Part shown: piece after piece, positions 62,754 to 64,000 of the stretch
Layout: each line of letters begins with the position of its first letter
Numbering within the stretch: the first letter of the stretch is position 1
DNA from: Haliscomenobacter sp033763495
Lineage (GTDB): Bacteria > Bacteroidota > Bacteroidia > Chitinophagales > Saprospiraceae
Length of the DNA stretch: 64,000 bases
NCBI RefSeq assembly: GCF_033763495.1
Contig: NZ_JANRKL010000177.1
Location: 1-64,000, forward strand
Direction of reading: 5' to 3'
The notes under the pieces: model-generated
Told to the model about the DNA's origin: nothing
Seen by the model: only the letters and a program-made list of their open reading frames with translations
Database searches by the model: none
Made by a program: the position numbers and the translations under genes

Positions 62754-63536
62754 CTATTTGCTTGCCGGCACCAATCCGGACACCTCCTGGAGGAAAGCGG
62801 AAAGATGAAGGTTGAATTCTTCTTTTTTCTCCATCATGGGTGCGTGACCACAAAATTCGATCAGGTGCAGCCGTGAATGGGGAATCATTTCGTGAAACTT
62901 TTCACCTACAAAGGCTGGAGTGACCTGATCCTGGCGGCCCCAGATGAGTAGAGTCGGTACTTTGATGTTGTGTAGCTTATCACCGAGATTGTGTCGCACT
63001 GCCGATTTGGAGGTGGCAATCACACGAATGGCCCGGTTGCGGTCGTTGACGATGCTGTATACTTCGTTGATCAATTCCTCTGAAGCGATGGAGGGATCGT
63101 AAAAGGTATCCTGGGTTTTTTTCTTGATGTATTCGTAGTCACCACGTTTGGGGAAGCTGTTGCCCATAGCGCTTTCAAACAAACCCGAACTACCCGTCAA
63201 AATCAAGGAAGCAATTTTTTCCTGATGCCCCAGGGTGTACAACAGCGCAATGTGCCCACCCAAAGAGTTGCCCAACAGATGTACTTTGTGGTAACCTTTG
63301 TCTTTGATAAAATCGGAAAGGTGATCTACCAACCCCATCACGGATACTTCCCGGATGGGTAATTCAAACATTGGCAGAATGGGGATCACCACATTGTAAG
63401 ACTGGCCGAAAGCGGCAATGATCCCTTCAAAATTGCTCAAAGCGCCAAATAGGCCATGCAGCAGAATGAGGGTCTCTTCTCCGCCTTGGGTTTCAATATA
63501 TGTGTATTTACCGTCCTTAATGGTAGGGTATTCCAT
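62754..63536 (-). CDS. alpha/beta hydrolase
   Basis: A 260-residue cytoplasmic hydrolase. The oxyanion HG motif is LLHGLFGALSNFEG (26-38), the nucleophile elbow GNSLGG has Ser91, the acid is probably Asp in LLIWGRQDQVTP (about 207), and the base His is in EFCGHAPMMEK (about 236). The arrangement and lengths match the MhpC/BioH/haloperoxidase group of esterases and C-C hydrolases. The substrate cannot be told from the sequence. It follows clpS by about 170 bases. Confidence 0.9.
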   Translation of the reverse strand: MEYPTIKDGKYTYIETQGGEETLILLHGLFGALSNFEGIIAAFGQSYNVVIPILPMFELPIREVSVMGLVDHLSDFIKDKGYHKVHLLGNSLGGHIALLYTLGHQEKIASLILTGSSGLFESAMGNSFPKRGDYEYIKKKTQDTFYDPSIASEELINEVYSIVNDRNRAIRVIATSKSAVRHNLGDKLHNIKVPTLLIWGRQDQVTPAFVGEKFHEMIPHSRLHLIEFCGHAPMMEKKEEFNLHLSAFLQEVSGLVPASK

Positions 63537-63710
63537 TTATACTTATGCGCTAGGTGACAAAATAAAATTTCTGCAAACCATCAATTCCAGGGGTTTAAAC
63601 TAAGCTTTTTTTGCTTAAACGCAAAAATAGGCTTTTAAATTTGTTTGGCAAAACGATGGAGCGCGCTTGCCTCAAGATTTGAATGGTTTGTTCAAAATAG
63701 ATTCCAAATT

Positions 63711-64000
63711 TTAATCTTCAATGACCGCAGAAAGCCCTCGGTCAATCAAAGCGTCTTTTTTGGGCTTCAATTCTTTTTTTGGCGCAGTTTTGACGGTTGC
63801 TTTTCCTTTAAAATGGATGATTAAGGCCAATTGCTCGGCCTGATCCTGGGCATGTTCCAATACTTCTACAAAACACTGGATGACCCATTCAAAAGTGTTG
63901 TGGTCATCGTTGTACACAATCAGGCGGGAATGATGGCCCAAGAGCTCATCAATCTCATCTTCTACCAATACTTCTTCTAATTCTTCTACCTCAGGATTGT
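63711..64000 (-). CDS. clpS: ClpS, ATP-dependent Clp protease adaptor (5' end outside the window)
   Basis: The frame is open to the window edge, so the gene is partial at its 5' end; an in-frame TTG at 63968 is not taken as the start. Visible residues include HHSRLIVYNDDHNTFEWVIQCF, with the NDD-HNTF motif of ClpS, and EQAEQLALIIHFKGKATV-like blocks. The C-terminus DALIDRGLSAVIED is usual for Bacteroidota ClpS. It delivers N-degron substrates to ClpAP/ClpCP. Confidence 0.93.
   Translation of the reverse strand, partial: NPEVEELEEVLVEDEIDELLGHHSRLIVYNDDHNTFEWVIQCFVEVLEHAQDQAEQLALIIHFKGKATVKTAPKKELKPKKDALIDRGLSAVIED

Overview
The window reads as a chromosome segment of a Bacteroidota bacterium, most likely from the Saprospiria (Haliscomenobacter/Lewinella-like). 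This rests on SusC/SusD and other TonB-dependent receptors with carboxypeptidase-regulatory-like N-termini, promoters of the TTTG/TAnnTTTG type, weak ribosome binding sites, and families typical of the phylum (DUF2851, DUF4175, DUF2490, sulfatases in number, ECF sigma with a TonB-like anti-sigma). The genus is inference. No tRNA, rRNA, CRISPR or prophage was seen.

Region 1 (0-7.7 kb). After a poly-C tract comes a B12 receptor gene behind a cobalamin riboswitch. Next is a molybdenum block: a ModE-like regulator, a ModE-type operator, a TonB-dependent receptor and a ModA binding protein. A divergent gene encodes a PAPS-reductase (CysH) relative that contains no cysteine at all.

Region 2 (7.7-26.8 kb). 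This looks like an organosulfur-acquisition locus. A standard promoter is followed by a 20-codon reading frame ending Cys-Cys-Cys-stop, an intrinsic terminator, then susC, susD and two tandem sulfatases. Further on are a DUF1080-like protein, a second type of TonB receptor, a TauE/SafE sulfite-exporter-like permease, another large receptor (paralogous to the one beside modA), a DUF2490 outer-membrane protein and a 1-Cys peroxiredoxin. The permease and the large receptor share a 19-base promoter motif at identical spacing. I infer that cysteine or sulfur supply controls uptake and desulfation of sulfate esters here.

Region 3 (26.8-41.7 kb). An ECF sigma/anti-sigma pair, an NAD-dependent epimerase, a GapN-like aldehyde dehydrogenase, a REP-associated tyrosine transposase embedded between nested palindromes, DUF2851, dihydrofolate reductase, a CapA-like protein, the rod-shape operon mreB-mreC-mreD-mrdA, and an M16 peptidase homologue without its zinc motif.

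Region 4 (41.7-56.4 kb). A GH78-type rhamnosidase is followed by three sulfatases in one operon; the middle one carries a probable one-base frameshift. Two exported TIM-barrel isomerases, two AraC regulators, small membrane proteins, a lipoprotein, an AhpD-like protein, a DUF1348 protein and a flavin/PLP-oxidase-fold protein follow.

Region 5 (56.4-64 kb, minus strand). A very large DUF4175 membrane/coiled-coil protein, an M1 aminopeptidase lipoprotein, an alpha/beta hydrolase and the 3' part of clpS.
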